The position numbers and the translations under genes are program-made. From the NCBI GenBank assembly GCA_002591745.1, contig PDLQ01000012.1, positions 62,001-126,000 of the forward strand: a stretch of DNA of 64,000 nt, written 5' to 3'. This DNA is from Lewinellaceae bacterium SD302. Its GTDB lineage: Bacteria > Bacteroidota > Bacteroidia > Chitinophagales > Saprospiraceae. Shown one piece after another: positions 43,922 to 51,391 of this stretch. Within the stretch, counting starts at the first letter, position 1. Every line of letters starts with the position of its first letter. The notes under the pieces are model-generated. The model did not search any database. It was not told where the DNA came from and saw only the letters and a program-made list of their open reading frames with translations.

Positions 43922-44716
43922 TCAGACTGTGTCAGGCCGGATAAACTCCTCCGACGAGCGTACTGACGACGAGTGTGACATCATTTCCTCGTACAGCGGC
44001 ATCACCCGCTGGGCGATCTCTTCCAGCTCACTATCCAGCTGGACATCCTTTTCTACGTATGGCTGAAAACCCGTACTCTGATGTACATTTTCGTACCAGT
44101 ATTTAGCCCAGACGCCATCCTCTGGGATCGGGCCCGCCGGCCAACTGAGCATGCGATCGGTATAACTGATCTTCAGGCGGCGGCAGAGTTCTTTTAGGAC
44201 GCTCGCCGGATTCAGGAGTAGTTGCTTCGCTTCCAGGATGGCCGTCAGTTTCCCTGCTGTTTTGAGTTCTTTGAAGAGTTCGTATTGTTGGGGCAGACCG
44301 ATGTCTTCAGCCGTTACTTCATCAACCACTTTGGCAAAAGAAGCCAGTATCTTGCGGGGGTCGCGAAGTAATAGCACGTTATGAATCGGTTCGTCAGCGT
44401 CGGCATTCTGGTCCAAACCCAACATTGCTACTTTGCTAGTCCGACTAAAGCCACTCAAATGGTGCGTCATTTGTTTGAAGACCACAATCTCACGGCCATA
44501 GTTTTGGGTAGTCATTTGTGCAACCAAAGTAGTTTCATCACTTTCCAACTCAGTCATTATTTCCTCCCTTCCCGGGTGAATAGCGGTGGTCGGCTGATGG
44601 GCCAGATAGTGGGCGTAGAGCGGCTCATCGACGACCTTGGTATCCGGCCGACGGGCGAGCGCATACATGAGGGCCGTTGAAATATTGCGGGGGCTGGACC
44701 AGAGGTGAATGCGCAT
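43922..44716 (-). CDS. Sulfotransferase-like protein
   Basis: A 264 aa protein beginning with a P-loop-like phosphosulfate-binding motif (MRIHLWSSPRNISTALMYAL) in place of the usual GxPRSGTT. It includes the 3'-phosphate region LLLRDPRKILASFAKVVDE and the kinase-like C-terminal helices of P-loop sulfotransferases (AKYWYENVHQSTGF). This subgroup occurs as stand-alone proteins and next to branched-chain aminotransferase domains; its substrate is unknown. A GCTACTTTG copy (44427-44435) and a near copy (44525-44533) lie inside. Confidence 0.72.
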   Translation of the reverse strand: MRIHLWSSPRNISTALMYALARRPDTKVVDEPLYAHYLAHQPTTAIHPGREEIMTELESDETTLVAQMTTQNYGREIVVFKQMTHHLSGFSRTSKVAMLGLDQNADADEPIHNVLLLRDPRKILASFAKVVDEVTAEDIGLPQQYELFKELKTAGKLTAILEAKQLLLNPASVLKELCRRLKISYTDRMLSWPAGPIPEDGVWAKYWYENVHQSTGFQPYVEKDVQLDSELEEIAQRVMPLYEEMMSHSSSVRSSEEFIRPDTV

Positions 44717-44772
44717 TGGGGAATTTTAGTAAAGAAGCACTTATCTTGGAGCAAGAAACATAAAAACCCACA

Positions 44773-45231
44773 ATGAAAAGCAAATACCACAACGATTTTA
44801 AAATGATGCAGACCATTCATTATGCGCTGCTCTCCGGCATATTGCTCTTTGCCGCCGTCGCCTATTTTGTGGACCCGGTAAATCCGAAAGTGGAGGGGCT
44901 TTACGATCTCTTTCGCTACCTGGTGCCCGGACTTGCAGCAATGACGTTGTTGGCCGGTCGCTTCGTCACCAAACCGATCTTTGCCACGGCCGCGAACAAA
45001 GAATCCTTAAATGCCAAGCTGGATGTTTTCCGCACCGGCATGCTTATCCGCTGGGCCCTGGCAGAAGGTGCTGCCCTTTTTGCCATCGTCGCGTTTATGC
45101 TGACCGGTAATCTAGTGATGCTGCTTGTGGGTCTGGCTCTGGCATTATACCTCTTTACCTTACGCCCTAGCCCGGAAGCAGCCGGAGCTGCTCTGGAATT
45201 GAGCGAATCGGAATACCGGGAATTCTTTTAG
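44773..45231 (+). CDS. Membrane protein of unknown function, four helices
   Basis: 152 aa. Four predicted transmembrane helices lie at about 13-31, 46-64, 91-109 and 112-128, with a short acidic C-terminus (ELSESEYREFF). No family is recognised. It diverges from the sulfotransferase gene with 56 bases between, so the two may share a regulatory region. TATCTTGG 27-34 bases upstream resembles the local -7 boxes. Confidence 0.65.
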   Translation: MKSKYHNDFKMMQTIHYALLSGILLFAAVAYFVDPVNPKVEGLYDLFRYLVPGLAAMTLLAGRFVTKPIFATAANKESLNAKLDVFRTGMLIRWALAEGAALFAIVAFMLTGNLVMLLVGLALALYLFTLRPSPEAAGAALELSESEYREFF

Positions 45232-45391
45232 GTGTAAAGGGTAAGGGCACACGGAGGTGCTCACTTTTAATATAGGAGGTTTTAAAGGACAGGACCGCTT
45301 CGCGATTCGAGAACTTGCACGTGAAATCCGTTGCCCCCGATTAATCCCAGGGCTACGTTATCGCATGAGAGGACACATCTTTACTCATTTT

Positions 45392-46123
45392 TCAGGCTGG
45401 ATTGATGCGCTCCAACGCATTGATGTGTTTAACCAGGTCCGCAACTTCCCAGGCATCCTCCAGGCGGAAGGGGCCGATGGTTTCCCGGCATAAAGCAGTC
45501 AGATAACCACCGCTATTGAGAATTTTGCCGAGATCGTAGGCTAATGAGCGAATGTAGGTGCCTTTGCTGCAATCAACTTTGAAATCAACTTCCGGCAATG
45601 CGATGCGGCTGGCGGAGAACTCCGCGATGTGGACGGGCCGCGGTTTGATCTCCACGACTTTGCCCTTGCGTGCTTTCTTGTAGAGCGGCTGACCGTCAAC
45701 TTTGATAGCACTGAACATAGGCGGCACCTGCTTTAGGTCACCGGTGAGTTTTTCCAATCCTGCCCTTACGCTGGCTTCATCGAGATGATCGATAGAAAAA
45801 ATTTCCGTTTCTTCTGTTTCAAGGTCGTAGCTCGGAGTGGTCGCCCCCAGTTTTATGGTGCCGGTATAGGTTTTTGGCAGCCCCTGGAGTTGCTCCAGTC
45901 GTTTGGTCCATTTACCCGTACAGATAACAAGTAAGCCCGTGGCTTTGGGGTCGAGCGTGCCGGCGTGACCGACCTTGAATTTCTTCTGCCCGTAGAGCCG
46001 GCGAATAGAAAAACGGATTTTATTGACTACGTCGAAACTTGTCCAGTCGAGTGGTTTGTTAACGAGCAAGAGCGCGCCCTCTTTAAAATCAAAAGGCGGG
46101 CTGGATACTTCGGGCAATTCCAT
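45392..46123 (-). CDS. truB: tRNA pseudouridine(55) synthase
   Basis: Isomerises U55 in the T-psi-C loop of nearly all tRNAs. Visible motifs are LLVNKPLDWTSFDVVNKI, the catalytic Asp in FKVGHAGTLDPKATGLLV, and KVDCSKGTYIRSLAYDLG. At 243 aa it is the short form, without the C-terminal PUA domain of E. coli TruB. The stop-to-start junction with uppP overlaps by one base. It is the last gene of the ftsX - DUF3098 - uppP - truB unit. Confidence 0.96.
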   Translation of the reverse strand: MELPEVSSPPFDFKEGALLLVNKPLDWTSFDVVNKIRFSIRRLYGQKKFKVGHAGTLDPKATGLLVICTGKWTKRLEQLQGLPKTYTGTIKLGATTPSYDLETEETEIFSIDHLDEASVRAGLEKLTGDLKQVPPMFSAIKVDGQPLYKKARKGKVVEIKPRPVHIAEFSASRIALPEVDFKVDCSKGTYIRSLAYDLGKILNSGGYLTALCRETIGPFRLEDAWEVADLVKHINALERINPA

Positions 46124-46935
46124 TATGAGGTAGCTGTGAGATTAAAACCGGACAAATAAAGCCCGGCGGCCAAAGCTGCCACGGCAAAACAGTAATAAGC
46201 GAAATAACGCAAACTGGCCTTACGCACCAAGCGAATCATCCAGATACAGGCGATTACACCAGTAACGAATGCGGCTACAAAAGCCACCGCAAGAGCCAAG
46301 GGCTGGGTCGTTTCGGTCAGGTCGCCATCGAGTAAATCTTTCGCCATTTTACCCAGGATCAAGGGTACGACCATCAGGAAACTAAAGCGGGCCGCCTTAT
46401 CCCGGTCGATACCCAGTAGCACGCTGGTGGAGATTGTCGCTCCACTCCGACTGATGCCCGGTAAAATAGCAATCGCCTGTGAAATGCCGATGATAATGGC
46501 ATCTTTCCAGCCTACTGCTTTTTCCGTTGTCCTGGCCCGGTCCGCCAGAATCAGCAGCCCACCGGTTACCAGCAGCATGAGGCAAACGAGTAGAATTTGT
46601 TGGTTGAACAAGACTTCCAGCGCATCGTCAAATAATACCCCGACCAGGGCCGCGGGAAACATAGAAGCAATGATCAGCGCACTGAATTTGGTGCCGTCGT
46701 TCCATTTGAATTTGAACAGGTCGACCAAAATTTCCAGCACTTCTTTTCGAAAAACCACTAGTGTTGCCAAGGCCGTTGCTGCGTGAACGGTTACCGTCAT
46801 CAACAGGCTTTCCTCGGCCAGGCTCTGGTCGTTCATCAGCCATTTGGTCAATTCCAGGTGACCGGAACTACTAACGGGTAGAAACTCCGTAATCCCCTGC
46901 ACAATGCCGAGAATCAGGGCTTTGATTAATTCCAA
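46123..46935 (-). CDS. uppP: Undecaprenyl-diphosphate phosphatase
   Basis: A membrane enzyme that recycles undecaprenyl pyrophosphate to the lipid carrier for peptidoglycan and other wall polymers; overexpression of the family gives bacitracin resistance. About eight transmembrane helices and both BacA motifs are present: QGITEFLPVSSSGHLELTKW near the N-terminus and LPGISRSGATISTSVLLG. Length is typical (270 aa). It is coupled to truB and preceded 5 bases away by the DUF3098 gene. Confidence 0.96.
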   Translation of the reverse strand: MELIKALILGIVQGITEFLPVSSSGHLELTKWLMNDQSLAEESLLMTVTVHAATALATLVVFRKEVLEILVDLFKFKWNDGTKFSALIIASMFPAALVGVLFDDALEVLFNQQILLVCLMLLVTGGLLILADRARTTEKAVGWKDAIIIGISQAIAILPGISRSGATISTSVLLGIDRDKAARFSFLMVVPLILGKMAKDLLDGDLTETTQPLALAVAFVAAFVTGVIACIWMIRLVRKASLRYFAYYCFAVAALAAGLYLSGFNLTATS

Positions 46936-46940
46936 TGTTA

Positions 46941-47291
46941 CTATTTCTTGAAGATGGCATAAGTCACCACGCCTAATCCACCCAGGATGATGATCGGGGC
47001 CAGGGTGATGCGGCGGAAGGAATAAATGATGCTTTCGTCCCAGACGTTCGGGTCAGGCATTTCGCCACCGGTCATCAGCAACATCCCGATAATTACGAGC
47101 AGGAAACCGCCCCCCACCCATTTGTAAAATTCGGGGCCGTAAGTGAGTTCGCGGGCCGGAGCGGAGACTGCCGCCGCCTTCTTGGCTCTTGTTTTCACTT
47201 TCGCTTTGGCCGGAGCGGCGGCCGGCTGGGCAGCATATTTGTTTGCGGAAGCAGATTGCTTTTCTTTCCGGGTTGCTTTTCTCTTACTCAT
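46941..47291 (-). CDS. DUF3098 family small membrane protein
   Basis: 116 aa. The basic, Ala/Lys-rich N-terminal half (about 1-48) is probably unstructured and cytoplasmic. The C-terminal half has two transmembrane helices: YKWVGGGFLLVIIGMLLMTG, then a loop MPDPNVWDESIIYSFRR, then LAPIIILGGLGVVTYAIF. This pattern is DUF3098, which is nearly always coded between ftsX and uppP in Bacteroidota. A role in division or wall synthesis is inferred from this context only. Confidence 0.88.
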   Translation of the reverse strand: MSKRKATRKEKQSASANKYAAQPAAAPAKAKVKTRAKKAAAVSAPARELTYGPEFYKWVGGGFLLVIIGMLLMTGGEMPDPNVWDESIIYSFRRITLAPIIILGGLGVVTYAIFKK

Positions 47292-47323
47292 AATCTTAAA
47301 ATTTTAAACGGCACGGCCAGTAG

Positions 47324-48208
47324 TTAGTAAAGATCGTCGACCCGCATTTTCAGGTAACGACGTACGGTGAAAAAATGGCTCAGCCAATTGATCAAAACTC
47401 CCAGCAGGATCATCCCACCATAGAGTCCGGCCAGCCAGCGGGGGCGGGCGAACAATTCCAGTTCGGGCATTTGCTGGTGCAAAGCGTATTGCAAACCAAA
47501 CAAGGTACCCGCCGCCAACAGGCCACATAAGAGGCCGTAACCGGCGGCACGGCGAAGATACGGACGGGAAATGAATCCCCACGTAGCCCCCACCAATTGC
47601 TGACTCTTGATCAAAAAGCGATTAGCGTAAAGCGATAGCCTGACCGTATTATGGATCAAAACCATCGCGATCAGTACCAGTATTACACCGACCACCAGAA
47701 ATACCCAACCCAGTCTGCGGGCTTTTTCCATAATTCCGTCCACGAAATTGTCTTGGTAGTACACATCCAATACGGCAGCTTCTTCCCGCAGGCGGATCGT
47801 TATCCATTCCAGACTATCCTTTTGGAGGTAATCGGCCGCTACATTGAAGGACAGCATATCCCGAAACGGATTGGGCAGGTCCAGCTCCCTGAGGTCCTGG
47901 GTGATCTCATCGCCCATTTCGGCCAGGGCATTTTCCTTGTCCCTGAACTCCACACTCCCACCCACTACGTAGGGTAATGCTCCCAAACGGGTGGAAAGAG
48001 ATTTACGGTTTTCCTCACTGGTTCCTTCCCGGAGCTCAACCAGGATGTCTACGTTTTCTTTCAGACTTTTATCCAGGTGAAAGGCTTGTAGCATCCACAG
48101 ACCGAAGATGCCCACCAGCAACAACACCAGTGAGACACTGATTATGGTGTAGGTAAAGTTGGGCTTGCGGCCGCTGGTCTTGAGTGTGGGAGTGACGGGT
48201 GAGTTCAT
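47324..48208 (-). CDS. ftsX: Cell division protein FtsX
   Basis: 294 aa. The start at 48208 (MNSPVTPTLKTSGRKPNF) gives a normal short cytoplasmic N-terminus. The fold is typical of FtsX: one transmembrane helix (TIISVSLVLLLVGIFGLWML), a large extracytoplasmic domain with EENRKSLSTRLGALPYVVG, and three C-terminal helices with the FtsX domain (LGWVFLVVGVILVLIAMVLI onward). FtsEX controls peptidoglycan hydrolases at the septum; ftsE is not in this window. The next two genes handle the lipid carrier and tRNA. Confidence 0.92.
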   Translation of the reverse strand: MNSPVTPTLKTSGRKPNFTYTIISVSLVLLLVGIFGLWMLQAFHLDKSLKENVDILVELREGTSEENRKSLSTRLGALPYVVGGSVEFRDKENALAEMGDEITQDLRELDLPNPFRDMLSFNVAADYLQKDSLEWITIRLREEAAVLDVYYQDNFVDGIMEKARRLGWVFLVVGVILVLIAMVLIHNTVRLSLYANRFLIKSQQLVGATWGFISRPYLRRAAGYGLLCGLLAAGTLFGLQYALHQQMPELELFARPRWLAGLYGGMILLGVLINWLSHFFTVRRYLKMRVDDLY

Positions 48209-48237
48209 GGCTGTTCGCAAAGGTAAGCAATGGCTAC

Positions 48238-49326
48238 TTAAGCCATTATCATTCCACACAATTCCAGAAGTTGCTCGGTCCGGCGGCGGGTGGTGTGTTC
48301 AGCCAATACTCTTTCCCTGGCCAGGTCACCCAGTTTACTCCGTTCGAATTCCGAACTGATGTAGAGGGCATCCAGTACGCTGTGGCAATCCGAGATGACA
48401 AATATTTCCCGGTTGGGCTCAAAAAAATCCGGCAGGCCTTCCCAGTCATCACTCAGGATCGGCACCCCGCAGGCCGCAGCAGCCAATAGTCGTTTAGAAG
48501 GGGTGTGACCCAACTTCGCCCGATCCGGACGCGCGAGCACCAGGGAACAATGTTGGCGATTATAAAAACTTACGTGATTAGACTCGGGCAGGTGTTCTAC
48601 GTATCGCATGTTATCCGGCCAGTTGAAATCATCGGGATAATTGGCCCCGGCCAAAACGAAGTTGCGGTTAGGGGTACGGATAGCCGGTTGCAGTAGCATT
48701 TCGTTGAGCTGCTGGTCCCGGTCTTGCTTGAAGTTGCCGATAAAGCCGAGATCGTACTGCTTCAGAACGTCGGTGCGGTAGTAAAAATAGGGATCGATAC
48801 TTTCGTATAGCGGGAAAGCCATCGGGCAATTGAATTCGTCACAGATCCGCTGAATTGCCGTACCGCCGGTCGTGCTGAGAAAAAGGTCGAACAGACATAT
48901 ATCCGCAGCTTCCAGACAGTCGTCCCGCTTGTTCGTTCCATCGAGGTGACCGAAAGTGCGCGCCAGGTCAGTATCGTAGTACACCTTTGCTCCTTTAGCT
49001 TCCTCGGCGATCCAGTGGGCAATACGGCTACTGTCGTGTACGCCGTTGCCCAATAAAACGACATCGGCTACCCGGATGGCGTCTCTGTATTCCGTCAGCA
49101 AATCCTGTGTTCTTCCGTAAGTCCAAACCTCACAGTAAGGGCTCCGCAACATATCGCGCTGTTTGCGATGGCAAGGGTCTTCCTGCTCCAGGAAAACCGT
49201 CCGGTGCCCCAGGTGTGCTAATTCCCCGACCAGCCCACGGTACAGATCGGCCTGCGGATTATTGAATGATGACAAGATGGATTTTCCGATGAATACGAAA
49301 TCCAGTGTATGGCGTTTTGCGTTCAC
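48238..49326 (-). CDS. CgeB-like glycosyltransferase
   Basis: A 362 aa cytoplasmic GT-B-type protein. The N-terminal part, TLDFVFIGKSILSSFNNPQA ... LGHRTVFLEQED, and the C-terminal donor domain with the glycosyltransferase motif TPSKRLLAAAACGVPILSDD and WEGLPDFFEPNREIF match the CgeB/Glyco_trans_1_2 group. Such genes occur in capsule or glycan clusters; here only an SDR gene lies upstream on the same strand, so acceptor and donor are unknown. It ends 29 bases before the ftsX start. Confidence 0.8.
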   Translation of the reverse strand: MNAKRHTLDFVFIGKSILSSFNNPQADLYRGLVGELAHLGHRTVFLEQEDPCHRKQRDMLRSPYCEVWTYGRTQDLLTEYRDAIRVADVVLLGNGVHDSSRIAHWIAEEAKGAKVYYDTDLARTFGHLDGTNKRDDCLEAADICLFDLFLSTTGGTAIQRICDEFNCPMAFPLYESIDPYFYYRTDVLKQYDLGFIGNFKQDRDQQLNEMLLQPAIRTPNRNFVLAGANYPDDFNWPDNMRYVEHLPESNHVSFYNRQHCSLVLARPDRAKLGHTPSKRLLAAAACGVPILSDDWEGLPDFFEPNREIFVISDCHSVLDALYISSEFERSKLGDLARERVLAEHTTRRRTEQLLELCGMIMA

Positions 49327-49363
49327 GTTACGAAGGTAAAAATTTATCCCTCCCTCACAAGCT

Positions 49364-50128
49364 TTAACGCAGATAGCTGGCCCCGTTCAGGTCCAGCACG
49401 CAGCCGGTGGTGAATCGCGCCTCTTCGCTGGCCAGGTAAAGTATGGCCTGGGCTACTTCTTCCACACTGGCCACCCGATTCAGGGGACTTTGTGCTTTTA
49501 CGGCGATGCCCGCCTCCCCTTGTAAATGCGGTCGGGCCATGGCCGTCTCGATGAATCCCGGCGCAACGGCGTGGACCGTGATGCCATATCCTCCCAGAGC
49601 CTGGGCCAGGGATTGTGACATAGCGTGCAGGCCTGCTTTGGCCGCGCCGTAACCGGGTTGCCCGGCCTCCCCCCGAAAGGCTCCCCGGCTACCCACGTTG
49701 ATGATCTTTCCGCTACCCCTTTCCCGCATGTGAGCCGTTACGGCGTGGCAGGCTGCCGCCGGGCCAACCAGGTTCACCGCCAGGGTACGTTGAAAGTTTT
49801 CCAGGTATTCTTCGAAAGGCATTTTAGTGATGTCGTGCGGCAAAAAGATGCCGGCGTTGTTGACCAGCACGTCGATTCGCCCAAGTTTTTCCAGGGCACT
49901 TTCCACCAGCACCCTCACTTGTCGGGGGTTGGAAAGATCCGCTCTCAGTAAAGCGTGGCCGCCACCGTCCAGGGCCTGAAAAGTGGCTTTCGCCGCCGCC
50001 ACATCTTCGTTGTAGTGTACGCAGACCCTTGCGCCGGCCCGGGCAAAAGCGATCGCAGTAGCTCGCCCGACACCGCGGCTGGAACCGGTAACTAATACGG
50101 TCTGATTGGTAAAATTATGCGTAATCAT
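49364..50128 (-). CDS. SDR family oxidoreductase (FabG-like)
   Basis: 254 aa from ATG 50128 (MITHNFTNQTVLVTGSSRGV); a longer open frame to 50245 runs through a dispersed-repeat copy and is unlikely to be translated. A classical SDR: cofactor motif TGSSRGVGRATAIAFARAG, structural NNAG, catalytic Ser in IINVGSRGAF, and YGAAKAGLHAMSQSLAQALG with Tyr and Lys. The substitution of RG for the usual helix-capping residues is minor. The family uses NAD(P)H to reduce ketones; substrate unknown. Confidence 0.88.
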   Translation of the reverse strand: MITHNFTNQTVLVTGSSRGVGRATAIAFARAGARVCVHYNEDVAAAKATFQALDGGGHALLRADLSNPRQVRVLVESALEKLGRIDVLVNNAGIFLPHDITKMPFEEYLENFQRTLAVNLVGPAAACHAVTAHMRERGSGKIINVGSRGAFRGEAGQPGYGAAKAGLHAMSQSLAQALGGYGITVHAVAPGFIETAMARPHLQGEAGIAVKAQSPLNRVASVEEVAQAILYLASEEARFTTGCVLDLNGASYLR

Positions 50129-50206
50129 AGGTTTTATGACTTTTTTAGGGAGGCGCAATGTACTAATCCCCGGCCAACTGTCGTCTAAAGGTTGTTGATG
50201 TCTTTT

Positions 50207-50221
50207 GGCTAACAAAGTAGC
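50207..50221 (-). repeat. Extended copy of the dispersed word, GCTACTTTGTTAGCC
   Basis: Exact 15-base copy on the minus strand in the 198-base divergent gap between the SDR gene and the secreted protein gene at 50327. The gap shows no other feature. Confidence 0.8.
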
Positions 50222-50326
50222 AATGCTTGATTGTTGCAAATCCAATAACTACCCGTAACGATCAGCGAAGCTGAAACTGTGATGCTTTCCATCAGTCTCT
50301 CCACCTTCTTTCCTTTAATCCCTCGT

Positions 50327-51271
50327 ATGCACAAGCTCATCCAGTTCCTCTTTATTACCATTTGCACTGTTGGTTCCTTGTCCAGCCAGAGCGGACAGCT
50401 CACTGAAGAAGCCAGGGAAAAGATCGCCATTGCGGAGGATACCCTGAGCGTTTTTGCCTACACGGTTTTACACGATAGTCTGGAAACGAATCGTTACGCA
50501 GCCTGCCGGGAGATGATTCCGCTATTGGTCAAGACCCTGAAGAATGAGAATTCCTTCCGCTACCCTTTCGAGCGTTTATCGTCTATTTCCATCCAGTATC
50601 CCGCCGATAGCAGTTTCAGGATCTTTACCTGGCAGCTATTTATCAGTAAGGATGAGTATAAATATTATGGTGCAATTCAGATGAACAGTCCAGACTTGAA
50701 ACTGTATCCGCTCATCGACCGGTCCGCAGCCATTTCTCCCGTAGAGTTGGAAGGCCGGGAGATGCCGCACGATAATTGGTACGGCAACGTAGTTTATGAT
50801 ATTCAGTCCGTTGAGCACAAAACCGGAGACTACTATTTGCTATTTGGTATGGATACTTATGAGTCTTATCGCCGTCGCAAACTGATCGACGTATTATCCT
50901 TTAACGAAGTATCCGGCAAGCCTTCATTCGGTAAGCCCGTCTTCGTGGAAGAAGCCACTTACGAAGGTGGATACCCGACCGTCCGGATGCGTTTGGTTCA
51001 GGAATACAGCGCGGCCAGCTATGCTACTTTGAAGTACGACCCCGAACTCGAACTGATCATGCAGGAAAATCTGATCACCGTCTCCGGCAGCTACGGTGAA
51101 GGACCGGTCAACGTACCCGACGGCAGTTACGTAGGCTATGAGCTGGGCAAAGACGGCCGCTGGCATTCCGTTAAGAAAGTCTACAATCACGTTTACGACG
51201 AAGCCCCCCGTACGCCGCGCGCCGATGACGATGGAAACAAGCGAGACCTGTTAGGCCGGCGTAAGCACTAA
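50327..51271 (+). CDS. Secreted protein of unknown function
   Basis: 314 aa. The start at 50327 gives a signal peptide (MHKLIQFLFITICTVGSLSS). Conserved-looking phrases include RYPFERLSSISIQYPADSSF, FRIFTWQLFISKDEYKYYGA and the aromatic DNWYGNVVYDIQSVEHK, which recur in hypothetical proteins of Bacteroidota. The C-terminal tail is basic and unstructured (APRTPRADDDGNKRDLLGRR). No sorting domain is seen, so it is probably periplasmic. A GCTACTTTG copy (51023-51031) encodes SYATLKY. Confidence 0.7.
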   Translation: MHKLIQFLFITICTVGSLSSQSGQLTEEAREKIAIAEDTLSVFAYTVLHDSLETNRYAACREMIPLLVKTLKNENSFRYPFERLSSISIQYPADSSFRIFTWQLFISKDEYKYYGAIQMNSPDLKLYPLIDRSAAISPVELEGREMPHDNWYGNVVYDIQSVEHKTGDYYLLFGMDTYESYRRRKLIDVLSFNEVSGKPSFGKPVFVEEATYEGGYPTVRMRLVQEYSAASYATLKYDPELELIMQENLITVSGSYGEGPVNVPDGSYVGYELGKDGRWHSVKKVYNHVYDEAPRTPRADDDGNKRDLLGRRKH

Positions 51272-51380
51272 CCGGTTAGCGACCTCCTGGTTGCTCTCTA
51301 ACCGGCTAGCGACCTCCTGGTCGCTCCCTGAATTAAAAAAAAACGAGCGACCAGGAGGTAGCTAGCCGATTGGGAGATCG
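51271..51380. repeat. Cluster of REP-like units between convergent genes
   Basis: Two direct units TAGCGACCTCCTGGTTGCT / TAGCGACCTCCTGGTCGCT (51277-51295, 51307-51325) are followed by an A9 run and an inverted unit (51346-51363). The second and third units, with flanking CTAACCGGCTAG and CTAGCCGATTGG, form a long hairpin. It probably works as a bidirectional terminator for the genes ending at 51271 and 51392. Confidence 0.75.
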
Positions 51381-51391
51381 CTGATCAATGA

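Noticed and set aside
45257-45493. 78-codon plus-strand frame after the four-helix membrane protein gene
   Set aside because: Its second half is antisense to truB and it has no recognisable feature.
49364-50245. Longer SDR frame starting at 50245
   Set aside because: The extra 39 residues run through a copy of the dispersed word and the SDR fold begins right after ATG 50128.
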